This document shows, piece after piece, positions 16,617 to 24,864 of a DNA stretch of 47,322 bases. The number at the start of each line of letters is the position of its first letter. Positions within the stretch are counted from its first letter, which is position 1. The notes beneath the pieces are model-generated. The model saw only the letters and a program-made list of their open reading frames with translations. It searched no databases and was not told the origin of the DNA. Source of the stretch: an uncultured Bacilli bacterium (GTDB taxonomy: Bacteria; Bacillota_I; Bacilli_A; RF39; UBA660); contig CANPXY010000001.1 of assembly GCA_947587115.1 (NCBI GenBank), positions 1 to 47,322 of the forward strand. Direction: 5' to 3'. The position numbers were made by a program, and so were the translations under genes.

Positions 16617-18267
16617 ATACTTCTTGAATAACCGTAATGATCATGGGCTTACATTCTGTTTCTTTATAGAAAAATTTTCCTAATTTTTCTCTTACTTCCA
16701 TTTTGATTTTTGTATAGTCAATTCGCTTCGTATCTTCTTCTACATGTTCTTGAATGATGGCCTGGGCGATCTGTTTGGTTTCTTCTAACAAATCTTGATT
16801 ATCTCTCACAAAAATAAACCCACGTGTCAAGATCTCAGGACCTGCCAAAATCTGTTTTGTTGCGCGATCGAGCGTACAACTCAAAATAACGATCCCATTT
16901 TCGCCCAACATCTCACGATCTTTCAATACTAAGTCTCCGATATCTCCTTGGCTCTTACCATCGATTAGAATCTCATCCACTTCAACATGTTCGAGTGTAT
17001 CCGTTAAAACTCCATCGACAAATTCTGCCACATCGCCATTTTGCTTAAGCAAAATACGTTCCTTAGGAATTCCCAACTCTTCCGCAATCGCAGCATTGGC
17101 ATATTGATGACGGTATTCACCTTTCACTGGAAAATAATATTTTGGATTCATCAAGTTGATCATCAACATCAAATCTTCACGGGAAGCATGATGAAGCAAA
17201 TGCTTCTTACTGGATAAGGACACCGCATTGACATTCATCTTGGCAATTTCATCCATGACAACTGCCAAACGCTTTTCGATTCCTTCATAAGGGGGCTCCG
17301 TAATGAAGATGGTATCCGTCTCTTTTAACTTGATATATTTATCAAAACCTTTCATAATTCTCTCAAGGTTCGCAAAAGGTTTCTGTTTCTCATCTGAAAT
17401 CAACACAACGACGTCCTTGTCATTTAAATTAGATAGATCCCCAATACGATCAGTATCGATCATAAGATAGTGCATTGAAATCGCTTTCCCGATGGTCTCT
17501 TGTAACATTTTTCCCATGATGACAATCTTGCGATGGGTCTTGCTCACTTCGTTAAAGATCTCTTGAATCCGATAAATGTGCGCTGGAAAAACGGTGGCAA
17601 TAATTCGATTTTCATTTTTCGCAAGAATATCACGAATAAACTCGGAAACACGATTATTTGGACTCGTATGTCCCAAATGCTCTGCATACATCGATTCAGA
17701 TAGTAGACAAAGCACTCCTTGTTTTCCGACATAAGCAAGTTTTCCAATATCCGTCTTATAATTGCCCATCATCGTCGAATCAAAAACAAAATCTCCAGTA
17801 TAGACGATCGCTCCATCTTCCGTATACAATACATAACATACTGCATCAGGAATGGAATGCGTCACACCGATTGGAAAAATGGACAAATTTCCAAATTCCA
17901 ACTTGCTGTGTGGTCGAATTTCCTTTAAGTTGGCCGTCTTTAATTGTTCTTCTGATAAATCTTGTTTTAACATTTCCATCGTAAATTTAGTCGCATAGAC
18001 CGGAACCTTTGGAAGTTCCATCAAAATATCTGGAACGGCCCCAATATTACTGTCATGTCCATGTGTCAAAAAAATTCCTTTAATATGTTCTTGATTTTGA
18101 ATTAAATAGTCAAAGTTAGGAATGATATAATCAATTCCAAGAGTTCTCTCATTGTCATATTTAAGTCCTGCATCAAACACAAAAAGGTCTTGGTCGACTT
18201 CAACGATATACATATTTTTACCATTTTCGTTCAGTCCACCCAAACTAAATATTTTAATTTTACTCAT
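16615..18267 (-). CDS. rnj: Ribonuclease J family protein, J2-like with degenerate metal site
   Basis: RNase J proteins are metallo-beta-lactamase/beta-CASP enzymes for mRNA decay and maturation. The 550-residue length and layout fit: lactamase motifs (LGGLNENGKN; LTHGHDSNIGA; THSIPDAVCYV; VYTGDFVFD), a beta-CASP domain and a C-terminal domain. The HxHxDH metal motif reads HGHDSN (residues 69-74), so its Asp and last His are lost, and the later V-H-GEYR motif is VKGEYR. B. subtilis RNase J2 is also degenerate in this region. A structural partner of an active RNase J1 encoded elsewhere is a reasonable inference. It has its own consensus promoter and terminator. Confidence 0.9.
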   Translation of the reverse strand: MSKIKIFSLGGLNENGKNMYIVEVDQDLFVFDAGLKYDNERTLGIDYIIPNFDYLIQNQEHIKGIFLTHGHDSNIGAVPDILMELPKVPVYATKFTMEMLKQDLSEEQLKTANLKEIRPHSKLEFGNLSIFPIGVTHSIPDAVCYVLYTEDGAIVYTGDFVFDSTMMGNYKTDIGKLAYVGKQGVLCLLSESMYAEHLGHTSPNNRVSEFIRDILAKNENRIIATVFPAHIYRIQEIFNEVSKTHRKIVIMGKMLQETIGKAISMHYLMIDTDRIGDLSNLNDKDVVVLISDEKQKPFANLERIMKGFDKYIKLKETDTIFITEPPYEGIEKRLAVVMDEIAKMNVNAVSLSSKKHLLHHASREDLMLMINLMNPKYYFPVKGEYRHQYANAAIAEELGIPKERILLKQNGDVAEFVDGVLTDTLEHVEVDEILIDGKSQGDIGDLVLKDREMLGENGIVILSCTLDRATKQILAGPEILTRGFIFVRDNQDLLEETKQIAQAIIQEHVEEDTKRIDYTKIKMEVREKLGKFFYKETECKPMIITVIQEV

Positions 18268-18310
18268 GAATTTGCTCCTTTCTTTTTATATAGAAGTAAA
18301 AGACCAGTAC

Positions 18311-18339
18311 ATTATATCAAATTTTTAAAATAATTTCAA
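18311..18339 (-). promoter_or_regulatory. SigA promoter of the RNase J-like gene
   Basis: TTGAAA (18334-18339), 17-bp spacer, TATAAT (18311-18316). The leader of about 40 nt carries AAAGGAG before the ATG. Confidence 0.85.
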
Positions 18340-18354
18340 CAAAATATATAAGAA

Positions 18355-19038
18355 CTATACGTGTTCTTGGGTACTCTTAGCAAGTTTTTGAAGTGCATCT
18401 TTCGCAGCTTCCTGTTCCGCTTCTTTTTTGCTGCCAGAAGTACCGATTCCAAAGACCAAATGATCGATCATGACATGGATCGTAAAACGCTTATTATGGG
18501 CAGGTCCCGTCTCTTCCACCAATTCGTAATGTACACTTTTTTGATTGGTCTGTACATATTCTTGAAGGGCAGATTTATAATCACTGAAGAAGGTAATTTG
18601 AGGATCTTCAATATAAGGTACAACAATCGAAAGAACTACTTTTCTGGCAGTAGCGTATCCTAAGTCAATATAGATGGCTCCAATCAGTGCTTCAAAAATA
18701 TCGGCTAAGATCGGTTTCCTATACTTGCCCCCTGCACTCTGCTCTCCATGACCTACTTTAATATAATTAAAAAGTTCCAGTTGCATCGCATATTCATAAA
18801 GAGCATTTTCACAGACATAACTAGCTCTTAACTTCGTCATTTCTCCTTCGTCCGCATCCATATTAGAATATAGATAATCCGCCACGATCAAATCCAAGAC
18901 AGCATCACCCAAAAACTCCAATCGTTCATAATCTTGCTTTTGTCGATGTTCATTGACATAAGAAGAATGGGAGACCGCCCGTTGATAAAGTTCCTTAGAT
19001 TTAGGCTTGATTCCCAATTTTTTAAATAATGTTTCCAT
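18355..19038 (-). CDS. rnc: Ribonuclease III
   Basis: RNase III cuts double-stranded RNA in rRNA processing and regulation. The 227-residue protein has the catalytic signature YERLEFLGDAVLDLIVADYL, the downstream ADIFEALIGAIYIDLG with the second acidic cluster, and a C-terminal double-stranded RNA-binding domain ending SGSKKEAEQEAAKDAL. The ATG at 19038 has GGTGAT 3 nt upstream, and a TATAAT lies at 19054-19059. The gene is divergent from yidD and is followed by the separate RNase J-like unit. Confidence 0.97.
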   Translation of the reverse strand: METLFKKLGIKPKSKELYQRAVSHSSYVNEHRQKQDYERLEFLGDAVLDLIVADYLYSNMDADEGEMTKLRASYVCENALYEYAMQLELFNYIKVGHGEQSAGGKYRKPILADIFEALIGAIYIDLGYATARKVVLSIVVPYIEDPQITFFSDYKSALQEYVQTNQKSVHYELVEETGPAHNKRFTIHVMIDHLVFGIGTSGSKKEAEQEAAKDALQKLAKSTQEHV

Positions 19039-19089
19039 GATATCACCATGATCATTATATCAAATTTTCATTTTTTCGCATAGTAGAAG

Positions 19090-19118
19090 TTGAAAGAAAC
19101 AACTTTTTATAGTAAAAT
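19090..19118 (+). promoter_or_regulatory. SigA promoter of yidD and the ZnuA-like gene
   Basis: TTGAAA (19090-19095), 17-bp spacer, TAAAAT (19113-19118), 17 bp before the yidD start. Confidence 0.8.
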
Positions 19119-19135
19119 AAAACTACGGTGATTAC

Positions 19136-19360
19136 ATGAAACAAGGTATGATATGGCTGATTCAACTTTATCAAAAAGTGCCCACAAGATGGCATTTATA
19201 TTGTCGACATGTGCCCACCTGTTCAGAATACGCTATTACAGCTTTAGAAGAATATGGTTGCATCAAAGGAAGCTTCTTGGCCATCAGACGCATTTTACAT
19301 TGTAACCCCTTTACTCACGGTGGCTATGATCCAGTTCCTAAAAACCCAAAAAGGAGATAA
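19136..19360 (+). CDS. yidD: Membrane protein insertion efficiency factor YidD
   Basis: A 74-residue member of the YidD family, which helps YidC-dependent membrane protein insertion. The signature is present: LIQLYQK near the start, CRHVPTCSEYAITALEEYG, and RILHCNPFTHGGYDPVP, with the three conserved Cys. GGTGAT lies 3 nt before the ATG. The next gene follows after 2 nt, so the two are cotranscribed. Confidence 0.95.
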   Translation: MKQGMIWLIQLYQKVPTRWHLYCRHVPTCSEYAITALEEYGCIKGSFLAIRRILHCNPFTHGGYDPVPKNPKRR

Positions 19361-19362
19361 AA

Positions 19363-20223
19363 ATGAAAAAGTTAAAAATTATATTATGTTTATGCTTACT
19401 TATCATTGTCACTGGCTGTACCAAAGACAATATGGAAGATATCGAAATCATTACCACTTCCTACCCCATTGAATACATCACATCAAGGCTTTATGGAGAA
19501 CACGCGTTGATCAATTCCATCTATCCAGATGGCACCGATATTCGCAATTATAAGATTACCAAAAAACAACTGAACGATTTCAGTAAAAAAGGTCTATTCA
19601 TCTATAATGGGCTTGGAGAAGAACGTGAAATTACCATCGAATTACTCGATCGAAACAAAGAATTAAAAATCATCGACAGCACTTCGGTATTGGAGCCTAC
19701 CTACGGCATGGAAGAGTTATGGCTCAATCCTTCACACTTATTGATGATTGCTCAAAACATTCGCAAAGGTCTCAATGAATATATTTCAAGTAACGTCTTG
19801 AAAAAAGAGATCGATGATAACTATGAACAATTAAAAGTTGAACTCTCAGAGTTGGATGCTGAGTTAAAAGTGGCCAGCGAAAACGCAACAAATAAGACGA
19901 TTGTCGTTGCCAACAGCGTTTTAAAATATTTAGAAAAATACGGTTTTGAAGTCATCTCATTAGATGAAAGCGACGAAGTCTTAGAAAAAACCATCAGTAC
20001 TGTGCGTTCGATGATTTCTGATGGATCCATCGATTACATCTTCGTATTAGAATATGACCAAATAAGTGATACAGTCCAAAAAATTCTCGATGATACGGAT
20101 GCTGAAAAACTTACGTTCCGACGCTTAGATAATATCACCGATCAAGAACGCGATAACAAAGATGATTACTTGACCATCATGAAACAAAACATTGAACTAT
20201 TAAGACAAGAAACGTATCAATAA
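19363..20223 (+). CDS. ZnuA/AdcA-like metal-binding lipoprotein lacking the His ligands
   Basis: A 286-residue lipoprotein: signal peptide with lipobox IVTGC (Cys at residue 19), then a cluster A-I solute-binding fold. The pattern ITTSYPIEYI is typical of ZnuA/TroA proteins. However, the positions that hold metal-binding His have changed: DPHxYxPT-like is TDIRNYKIT, DPHxWLxP-like is MEELWLNP, and the His before A-F-x-Y is NSVLKYL. Zinc or manganese binding of the usual type is therefore doubtful. No permease or ATPase gene is adjacent. It is translated 2 nt after yidD with its own AAAGGAG site. Confidence 0.82.
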   Translation: MKKLKIILCLCLLIIVTGCTKDNMEDIEIITTSYPIEYITSRLYGEHALINSIYPDGTDIRNYKITKKQLNDFSKKGLFIYNGLGEEREITIELLDRNKELKIIDSTSVLEPTYGMEELWLNPSHLLMIAQNIRKGLNEYISSNVLKKEIDDNYEQLKVELSELDAELKVASENATNKTIVVANSVLKYLEKYGFEVISLDESDEVLEKTISTVRSMISDGSIDYIFVLEYDQISDTVQKILDDTDAEKLTFRRLDNITDQERDNKDDYLTIMKQNIELLRQETYQ

Positions 20224-20244
20224 AAGATCCATTTAGGATCTTTT
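20222..20244. terminator. Bidirectional intrinsic terminator between the ZnuA-like gene and AlkD-like gene
   Basis: Stem AAAAGATCC/GGATCTTTT with a 5-nt loop. It overlaps both gene ends and works in both directions. Confidence 0.82.
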
Positions 20245-20934
20245 CATTTGTCGTAAAATTTGTTTTTCTTCTGGACTGACACGATTGGACTCAATAATCT
20301 TTTGAATCGTTTTGTTATAAGTAAACCGATCGAGACGATTATTTTTAAGATAATCAAGGGTCAAGTCTCGATCATGAATATAACAGACGCTAACGAGCCA
20401 AGCAACAGCCATCTCAATATAGTACTCTTTTCTTTGAAGACGATCGCACAACGCAAAAATCTTAGGCAAATAGTCGTCTTCCATATAATAGTCTAATAAT
20501 AAAATCAATCCCACGCGCACAACAAAAGGTGCATCATCTTCTAAAAAAGACAAAATCTTAGGCCAATAAAAAGTTTGTTCTCGACGAACAATTTTCATGC
20601 TACCTACAACTAGATCACAAATCGCCCAATTATCGATCTTATAAACAAAATCTTGAAAGTAAGAAAAGGAAAGATTGACATCGGTAATCTTAGCAATCAC
20701 AAATCCTTGTAGCAACACTTCTTCATAGGTTGCATCCTTGGCATAAGCAAGAAAACTCGTAATATCTGTCTGTGCAACCTTGGAAGCAATCGACCGCAAG
20801 ATTGGAGTTCTAATTCCCATCATAGGTAATTTTGTATTGATGATGCGTTCATTAAAACGCCGATAATCTTCATCCTGATAGGACTGCATTTCTCGTATTA
20901 AATCTTTATACTTTTTAGTTGTCCAACGTTCCAC
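20233..20934 (-). CDS. DNA alkylation repair protein (AlkD-like HEAT repeat)
   Basis: A 233-residue all-helical protein of the AlkC/AlkD family, which excises bulky alkylated bases. Family patterns include MMGIRTPILRSIASKV, YEEVLLQGFVIAK, IDNWAICDLVV and WLVSVCYIHDRD. The start is a GTG at 20934 with GGTGAG 3 nt upstream. It is a single-gene unit, convergent with the lipoprotein gene. Confidence 0.88.
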   Translation of the reverse strand: MERWTTKKYKDLIREMQSYQDEDYRRFNERIINTKLPMMGIRTPILRSIASKVAQTDITSFLAYAKDATYEEVLLQGFVIAKITDVNLSFSYFQDFVYKIDNWAICDLVVGSMKIVRREQTFYWPKILSFLEDDAPFVVRVGLILLLDYYMEDDYLPKIFALCDRLQRKEYYIEMAVAWLVSVCYIHDRDLTLDYLKNNRLDRFTYNKTIQKIIESNRVSPEEKQILRQMKRS

Positions 20935-20973
20935 AGTCTCACCTCTTCTTTAGTTTAACATAAAATAATCACA

Positions 20974-20996
20974 CAAAAAAGAGGGAGCTCCCTCAA
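20974..20996 (-). terminator. Intrinsic terminator of the second LRR gene
   Basis: Palindrome GAGGGAGCTCCCTC (5-bp GC-rich stem, AGCT loop) followed by a T run on the minus strand. Confidence 0.88.
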
Positions 20997-21007
20997 TTAT
21001 TTTTTAT

Positions 21008-22312
21008 CTATGGTTCCCAGTGGATGCATGGGTTAGTATCGTCTCCAGTAACTTGCCCAATATCTTCCCAGTGGTTATATGAATGTGTCCTACAGACGCT
21101 TCCTTCAAGCCACCCATCTTCTCCCTGCATGCCAGGATAAAAAGGCCCATAACCACCATGAGGATAAGGGTCGATTTCGAATTTTTCACCATAACTTGTG
21201 AATTCTGAAACGCTACTTTTTCCTTTGATGGTAACAGAAACTAATGGATTATCGCGAAAAGCGAAGTTGCCTAACGCTTCTACATTCTCTGGTATTACAA
21301 CAGAAGTTAATTTATTACTCCAGAATGCCTCGTAATCAATAGTTTTAACTGTTGATGGCAATACAATACTTGTTAATTGATTATGACTAAAAGTAGAATC
21401 GTGTATTGTTGTAACCCCTTCTGGTATTACTACACTTGTTAATTGATTACTATAAAAAGCATACATTCCTATTTCCGTAACTCCTTCAGGTATGATGACA
21501 CTTGTGATTCCAGTGAAAGCAAAACTATCGCGTGGTGGCGTGGTGGTACCTTTAATTGCTTTTACAGGTATCCCACCAATCGTCTCTGGTATCACAACAT
21601 CTGTGATAAATCGTCCTGCCGGACTGTTTTCTACTGTATTGTCCTTTGTTACTTCTTCATATCCTTCTCTAAAAGTTGGTCCACATAAATATTTCGTAAT
21701 TGCCCCTTTTCCATCAAACTCAAAACATTCTTCTGGTGTTGGTGCATGTTCTACTACTTGCTCTGCTTCTACTCGGATCTTTCCTCGAAACGTCTTCCCT
21801 GCTGCCATAGTACTCGTCGCATCTTGATCAACCCACATTCTTAAGTCATAACTAAATGTTTCTCCACCTTTGATTACTCCGGTATCTAGTACTCGGTCGT
21901 GATCTTCTTCTGTGACATATGATAACAACGTTCGGATTAAAGTAGTATCATCCTTTTTTAAATCAAACTTGATCGCATCATCTGGTAACTGTGTTTCTCC
22001 TTCTTCTAAACTTACATTATCTAGGTAGATGGTATATTTACTAGCAGTTGTCCCGCCCTTGATCAGTTTAAATGTGTAAGGATCTTCCTCTAAACCTACG
22101 GCATCTAATACGGGCAAAACACCATCGCCATTGATCGCTACTCCGTTTGTGTCATCAAGCTCCAAGCTTAAATCTCCTACTTTTAAGACATTGGTTTTAG
22201 TACCATCTAAAGTTAATTGTAACCATGCATAACTCGCGCTTAACAACAAAATTGTACCTAATATAATGGGCAATCCAAAACCAAAAAGTTGTTTCTTCTG
22301 TTCTTTCGTCAT
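21008..22312 (-). CDS. Secreted TasA-like/BspA-type leucine-rich repeat surface protein
   Basis: A 434-residue protein paralogous to the one at the left edge. A hydrophobic signal segment (residues 9-27) ends SASYAWLQLTL and is followed by NVLKVGDLSLELDD, resembling SipW-dependent TasA/camelysin proteins. A beta domain spans about 40-185, a linker with Cys residues 196 and 210 follows, and 22-23-residue LRR_5 repeats (ITSVVIPEGVTEIGMYAF and others) run from about 235 to 365. The tail has two Cys and no LPxTG anchor, so retention may occur via matrix interaction. AGGAGG lies before the ATG. The promoter contains a poly-G spacer, so expression is probably phase-variable. Confidence 0.88.
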   Translation of the reverse strand: MTKEQKKQLFGFGLPIILGTILLLSASYAWLQLTLDGTKTNVLKVGDLSLELDDTNGVAINGDGVLPVLDAVGLEEDPYTFKLIKGGTTASKYTIYLDNVSLEEGETQLPDDAIKFDLKKDDTTLIRTLLSYVTEEDHDRVLDTGVIKGGETFSYDLRMWVDQDATSTMAAGKTFRGKIRVEAEQVVEHAPTPEECFEFDGKGAITKYLCGPTFREGYEEVTKDNTVENSPAGRFITDVVIPETIGGIPVKAIKGTTTPPRDSFAFTGITSVIIPEGVTEIGMYAFYSNQLTSVVIPEGVTTIHDSTFSHNQLTSIVLPSTVKTIDYEAFWSNKLTSVVIPENVEALGNFAFRDNPLVSVTIKGKSSVSEFTSYGEKFEIDPYPHGGYGPFYPGMQGEDGWLEGSVCRTHSYNHWEDIGQVTGDDTNPCIHWEP

Positions 22313-22339
22313 ATTCTTCCTCCTTTATTTTCTACTTTC

Positions 22340-22371
22340 ATTATAATTCACACCCCCCCCCCGTCTGTCAA
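22340..22371 (-). promoter_or_regulatory. Promoter of second LRR gene with poly-G spacer (TTGACA-N20-TATAAT)
   Basis: TTGACA at 22366-22371 and TATAAT at 22340-22345 with a 20-bp spacer made of GAC, ten G and TGTGAAT. The same layout and the same 20-bp spacing are found at the first LRR gene, although the flanks of the G tract differ. Confidence 0.85.
22353..22362 (-). repeat. Homopolymeric tract of 10 G inside the promoter spacer
   Basis: Ten consecutive C on the plus strand between the -35 and -10 of the second LRR gene. Confidence 0.9.
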
Positions 22372-22403
22372 CGGGTGGATGGGTGTGATATGTAAATTTG
22401 TGT

Positions 22404-22427
22404 AAAAAAAAACTAGATTACCTAGTT
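22404..22427 (-). terminator. Intrinsic terminator of tRNA-Glu
   Basis: Stem AACTAG/CTAGTT with a 5-nt loop and a T9 tail on the minus strand, 10 bp after the encoded CCA. Confidence 0.85.
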
Positions 22428-22437
22428 AAATTCTATA

Positions 22438-22514
22438 TGGTGACCTGTATGGGGTTTGAACCCATGAATACCACCTTGAGAGGGTGGCGTGTTGAACCAC
22501 TTCACCAACAGGCC
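22438..22514 (-). tRNA. tRNA-Glu (anticodon CUC)
   Basis: A 77-nt cloverleaf on the minus strand: acceptor GGCCTGT/ACAGGTC with one G-U pair, discriminator A and encoded CCA; 3-bp D stem with an 11-nt loop; anticodon stem CCACC/GGTGG with loop CTCTCAA giving anticodon CTC; T arm ATGGG-TTCAAAC-CCCAT. The sequence resembles bacillar tRNA-Glu. CUC reads GAG only, so a second isoacceptor with UUC is expected elsewhere. Confidence 0.92.
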
Positions 22515-22519
22515 AAGAG

Positions 22520-22540
22520 AAAGTCATTACACATGACTTT
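22520..22540 (-). other. 8-bp inverted repeat upstream of tRNA-Glu
   Basis: AAAGTCAT/ATGACTTT with a 5-nt loop, between the HipA-like gene and the tRNA. The tail is only moderately T-rich (TTTCTCTT), so it could be a weak terminator of the upstream gene or part of the tRNA leader. Confidence 0.45.
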
Positions 22541-22543
22541 TTC

Positions 22544-22572
22544 AGTTTATCATACTTTTTTTTGTTTGACAA
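22544..22572 (-). promoter_or_regulatory. Probable promoter of tRNA-Glu
   Basis: TTGTCA (22567-22572), 17-bp spacer, TAAACT (22544-22549), 29 bp before the mature tRNA 5' end. Confidence 0.55.
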
Positions 22573-22673
22573 TACTAGCTTTTAAAAAACGTTTCTTGTA
22601 TTCGATTCGCATGCGCTCCGATACATAGTAAAGATTTAGCGTGTGAATCCAAAGCAACTTTAACGAAATAATA

Positions 22674-23666
22674 TCAATAGACCCCATCTAATATATCCAT
22701 AAATGCTTGATAGCGATATAGATAAGCATACTTAGAAAGCAAACGCACTTCTTCACACAGTGGAGCATGAATTCGTCGTTCCACCTTTTGAAAGATTTCG
22801 TCCATATCGATTTTTTGACGAAGAACAGAATTACAATAATCGTATACTTCATCATCTTCGATCAAAGCTTCCAAAGTGTCCTTCCATAAAGACTCAAATC
22901 CGCCCTCGCTAGAAGAGACCCACTTGCCAATGCGCGGTTGGGCGATCGAAGTAGAAAGTTTTAGATTTTGATAATCTCCTAGCAACAAACGTACCGTTGT
23001 AATATCATTATCTAAAAGTAAAGCAGCTTCACTATCATAATTGGGACTAAGTTCCCAATGATGAGAGCTCTCGATAAAAGAGAAATTTTCAACATGCTTA
23101 TCGGTTTCCAACATCAACAGCGAAAAAGCCAACCGCTTCTTATATTCCACGAGCAAGCGCTCTACCTCTTCTTTAGAAATTCCTTGTTGCGTAAAATATA
23201 ACTTTAACTTTTGAATCGTATAATCATAGTCTGTGGCATCGGCAAAGTTTCCTTGATCTTCATCACCGATCATCGAACGCAAAGAGTGAAGATGCTCTAG
23301 AGGCGGATCGATCATCGCGACCGACAAGACACCATGCGTCAGTTTTCCTTGTTGGTCAAGAAGCTGAACAAGATCATAATGGGCCATCGAAACTCCCAAA
23401 GATTTCCCTATTTCTTCGACGATGAGTTCCGAATAAATTCCATAGTTTGCTTCCGTATCCAACTGAATCTCGCCCTTTATAAGAACGAGATCATCTCCAA
23501 AACGAACCCAGTTTTTAATACGATTTTGATTGCCCATCGGCTCTTTGGAGCGATCAGTTAAAACAAGATCGGTCAAAGAAAGATCTAAAAACCCTTCTTG
23601 GGTACGAAACGTCTCTAAGTCTTTCAACGTATATTTACATTTTTCAAAACATTCTTCTTTTACCAT
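22674..23666 (-). CDS. HipA-like kinase-fold protein
   Basis: A 330-residue protein with signs of a HipA-type kinase domain: NWVRFGDDLVLIKGE with a candidate ATP-binding Lys, a central ETDKHVENFSFIE matching the D-x-H-x-x-N catalytic loop, and LSPNYDSEAALL where HipA has its metal-binding Asp. It lacks the N-terminal domain of E. coli HipA, and no HipB-like antitoxin is next to it. It lies 29 bp after the acidic coiled-coil gene, probably in one transcript. Target and activity are unknown. AGGAAG lies about 10 nt before the ATG. Confidence 0.65.
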   Translation of the reverse strand: MVKEECFEKCKYTLKDLETFRTQEGFLDLSLTDLVLTDRSKEPMGNQNRIKNWVRFGDDLVLIKGEIQLDTEANYGIYSELIVEEIGKSLGVSMAHYDLVQLLDQQGKLTHGVLSVAMIDPPLEHLHSLRSMIGDEDQGNFADATDYDYTIQKLKLYFTQQGISKEEVERLLVEYKKRLAFSLLMLETDKHVENFSFIESSHHWELSPNYDSEAALLLDNDITTVRLLLGDYQNLKLSTSIAQPRIGKWVSSSEGGFESLWKDTLEALIEDDEVYDYCNSVLRQKIDMDEIFQKVERRIHAPLCEEVRLLSKYAYLYRYQAFMDILDGVY

Positions 23667-23695
23667 ACTTTTACTACTTCCTGAAAGAAGGTTTT

Positions 23696-24748
23696 CTAAT
23701 ACGAATCGGAATCAAAGAAATCATCATCTTCTTCTACTTCCTCTCGCCTTCTTTTCTCCTCTTCTTCGTAACGGCGCATATGCTCTTCACGATCTTGGTA
23801 ATGTTCTTTGATACTTTCATATTTATTTTCTAAATCATCTAAAATTTGAACATAAGTATCGTTAGGATTATGGGAATAAAAGTTTAACAATAAATTGCTG
23901 TAATATGGATAATGTTCCACCACCTGTAACCGCAAACGATTAACGTCTTCTTTAGGATCATAGGCTGCTCCAACAAAATCGAGCATTTCTCGAAATAACT
24001 GCGCAAATTTTACCTCTTCTTGCTGATAAAGATCCTCATACGTCTCTCCCTCTTTGAGATCAAAGTCGCGGTAGTAATTGGCGTATTCCTTGTAATCATC
24101 ACCTTCACAAGTCAACTCATTATATAAATCATCCAAAAACATAATTGCTTCAACATCATTTACTAAAACACTATCTTCTTCTATGTCAAAAGATACAAGA
24201 TGACAAGATATGGCGCTTTGCGCATCGTATAAAGATGCACTATAAATGTTATAGTAACGAGCAACCAGTGGCAAAAGACTATCAAAATCAGCATCTTTTG
24301 GATAAGGTTTCTTTTTATAGTCCAACATTTCCATAAAGAGTTTTCGTAATTTTTCTATTCGTTCTTCGATTAAAGTAAAGTAATCTTTCTCCTTTAATTC
24401 TTTTTGAACACTTTGATATTGCTTCAATTCATAGATCAACGAATTATACTGACGAAAGAGGGCCTCCAACTTTTGCTCTTTTGTATCACAGAAGAAATCG
24501 TTCGCACAATCCCAAAGCGTAAGATTTCGCATCAGATAGATCATCTCTCGAAATTGACCAAATTCGCTTTTAAATGTATATTCGATGGTATAAAGAATAT
24601 CCTCATCTTCCTTAGGAAAGTCAATTTTTTTGAGTTTCATAAGTGCCTTTGCTAAATCGATAGAACGCTGTACTAGTTCCTGATAAATATCTTCATATGC
24701 TTCTTGATCTAATTCCTTTTGAAAGTCTTTCATTTTGATATACTTCAT
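23696..24748 (-). CDS. Hypothetical acidic helical/coiled-coil protein
   Basis: I do not recognise this 350-residue protein. It is strongly helical and acidic, rich in Glu, Tyr and Lys, with long amphipathic stretches and an extremely charged tail (RRYEEEEKRRREEVEEDDD). Two similar segments, FMEMLDYKKKPYPKDADFDS and FREMLDFVGAAYDPKEDVNR, suggest an internal duplication of a helical unit. There is no signal peptide or membrane segment. The ATG at 24748 has AGAGGAA upstream and is preferred to an ATG 33 bp further up. It appears to be cotranscribed with the HipA-like gene and may be its partner; this is inference from position. Confidence 0.7.
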   Translation of the reverse strand: MKYIKMKDFQKELDQEAYEDIYQELVQRSIDLAKALMKLKKIDFPKEDEDILYTIEYTFKSEFGQFREMIYLMRNLTLWDCANDFFCDTKEQKLEALFRQYNSLIYELKQYQSVQKELKEKDYFTLIEERIEKLRKLFMEMLDYKKKPYPKDADFDSLLPLVARYYNIYSASLYDAQSAISCHLVSFDIEEDSVLVNDVEAIMFLDDLYNELTCEGDDYKEYANYYRDFDLKEGETYEDLYQQEEVKFAQLFREMLDFVGAAYDPKEDVNRLRLQVVEHYPYYSNLLLNFYSHNPNDTYVQILDDLENKYESIKEHYQDREEHMRRYEEEEKRRREEVEEDDDFFDSDSY

Positions 24749-24864
24749 TTTATTCCTCTTTTCTCTATTAGAATATCTCATAGTTTTCTAAAATTACGCG
24801 ACTTCTTCACTTGTATTATCAAACGTCGTACCTTCTTTTATTCATTCATCATTCAATTCAATAA

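Noticed and set aside
22398..22628. 76-codon plus-strand frame across the tRNA
   Set aside because: It overlaps tRNA-Glu and its terminator; no ribosome site.
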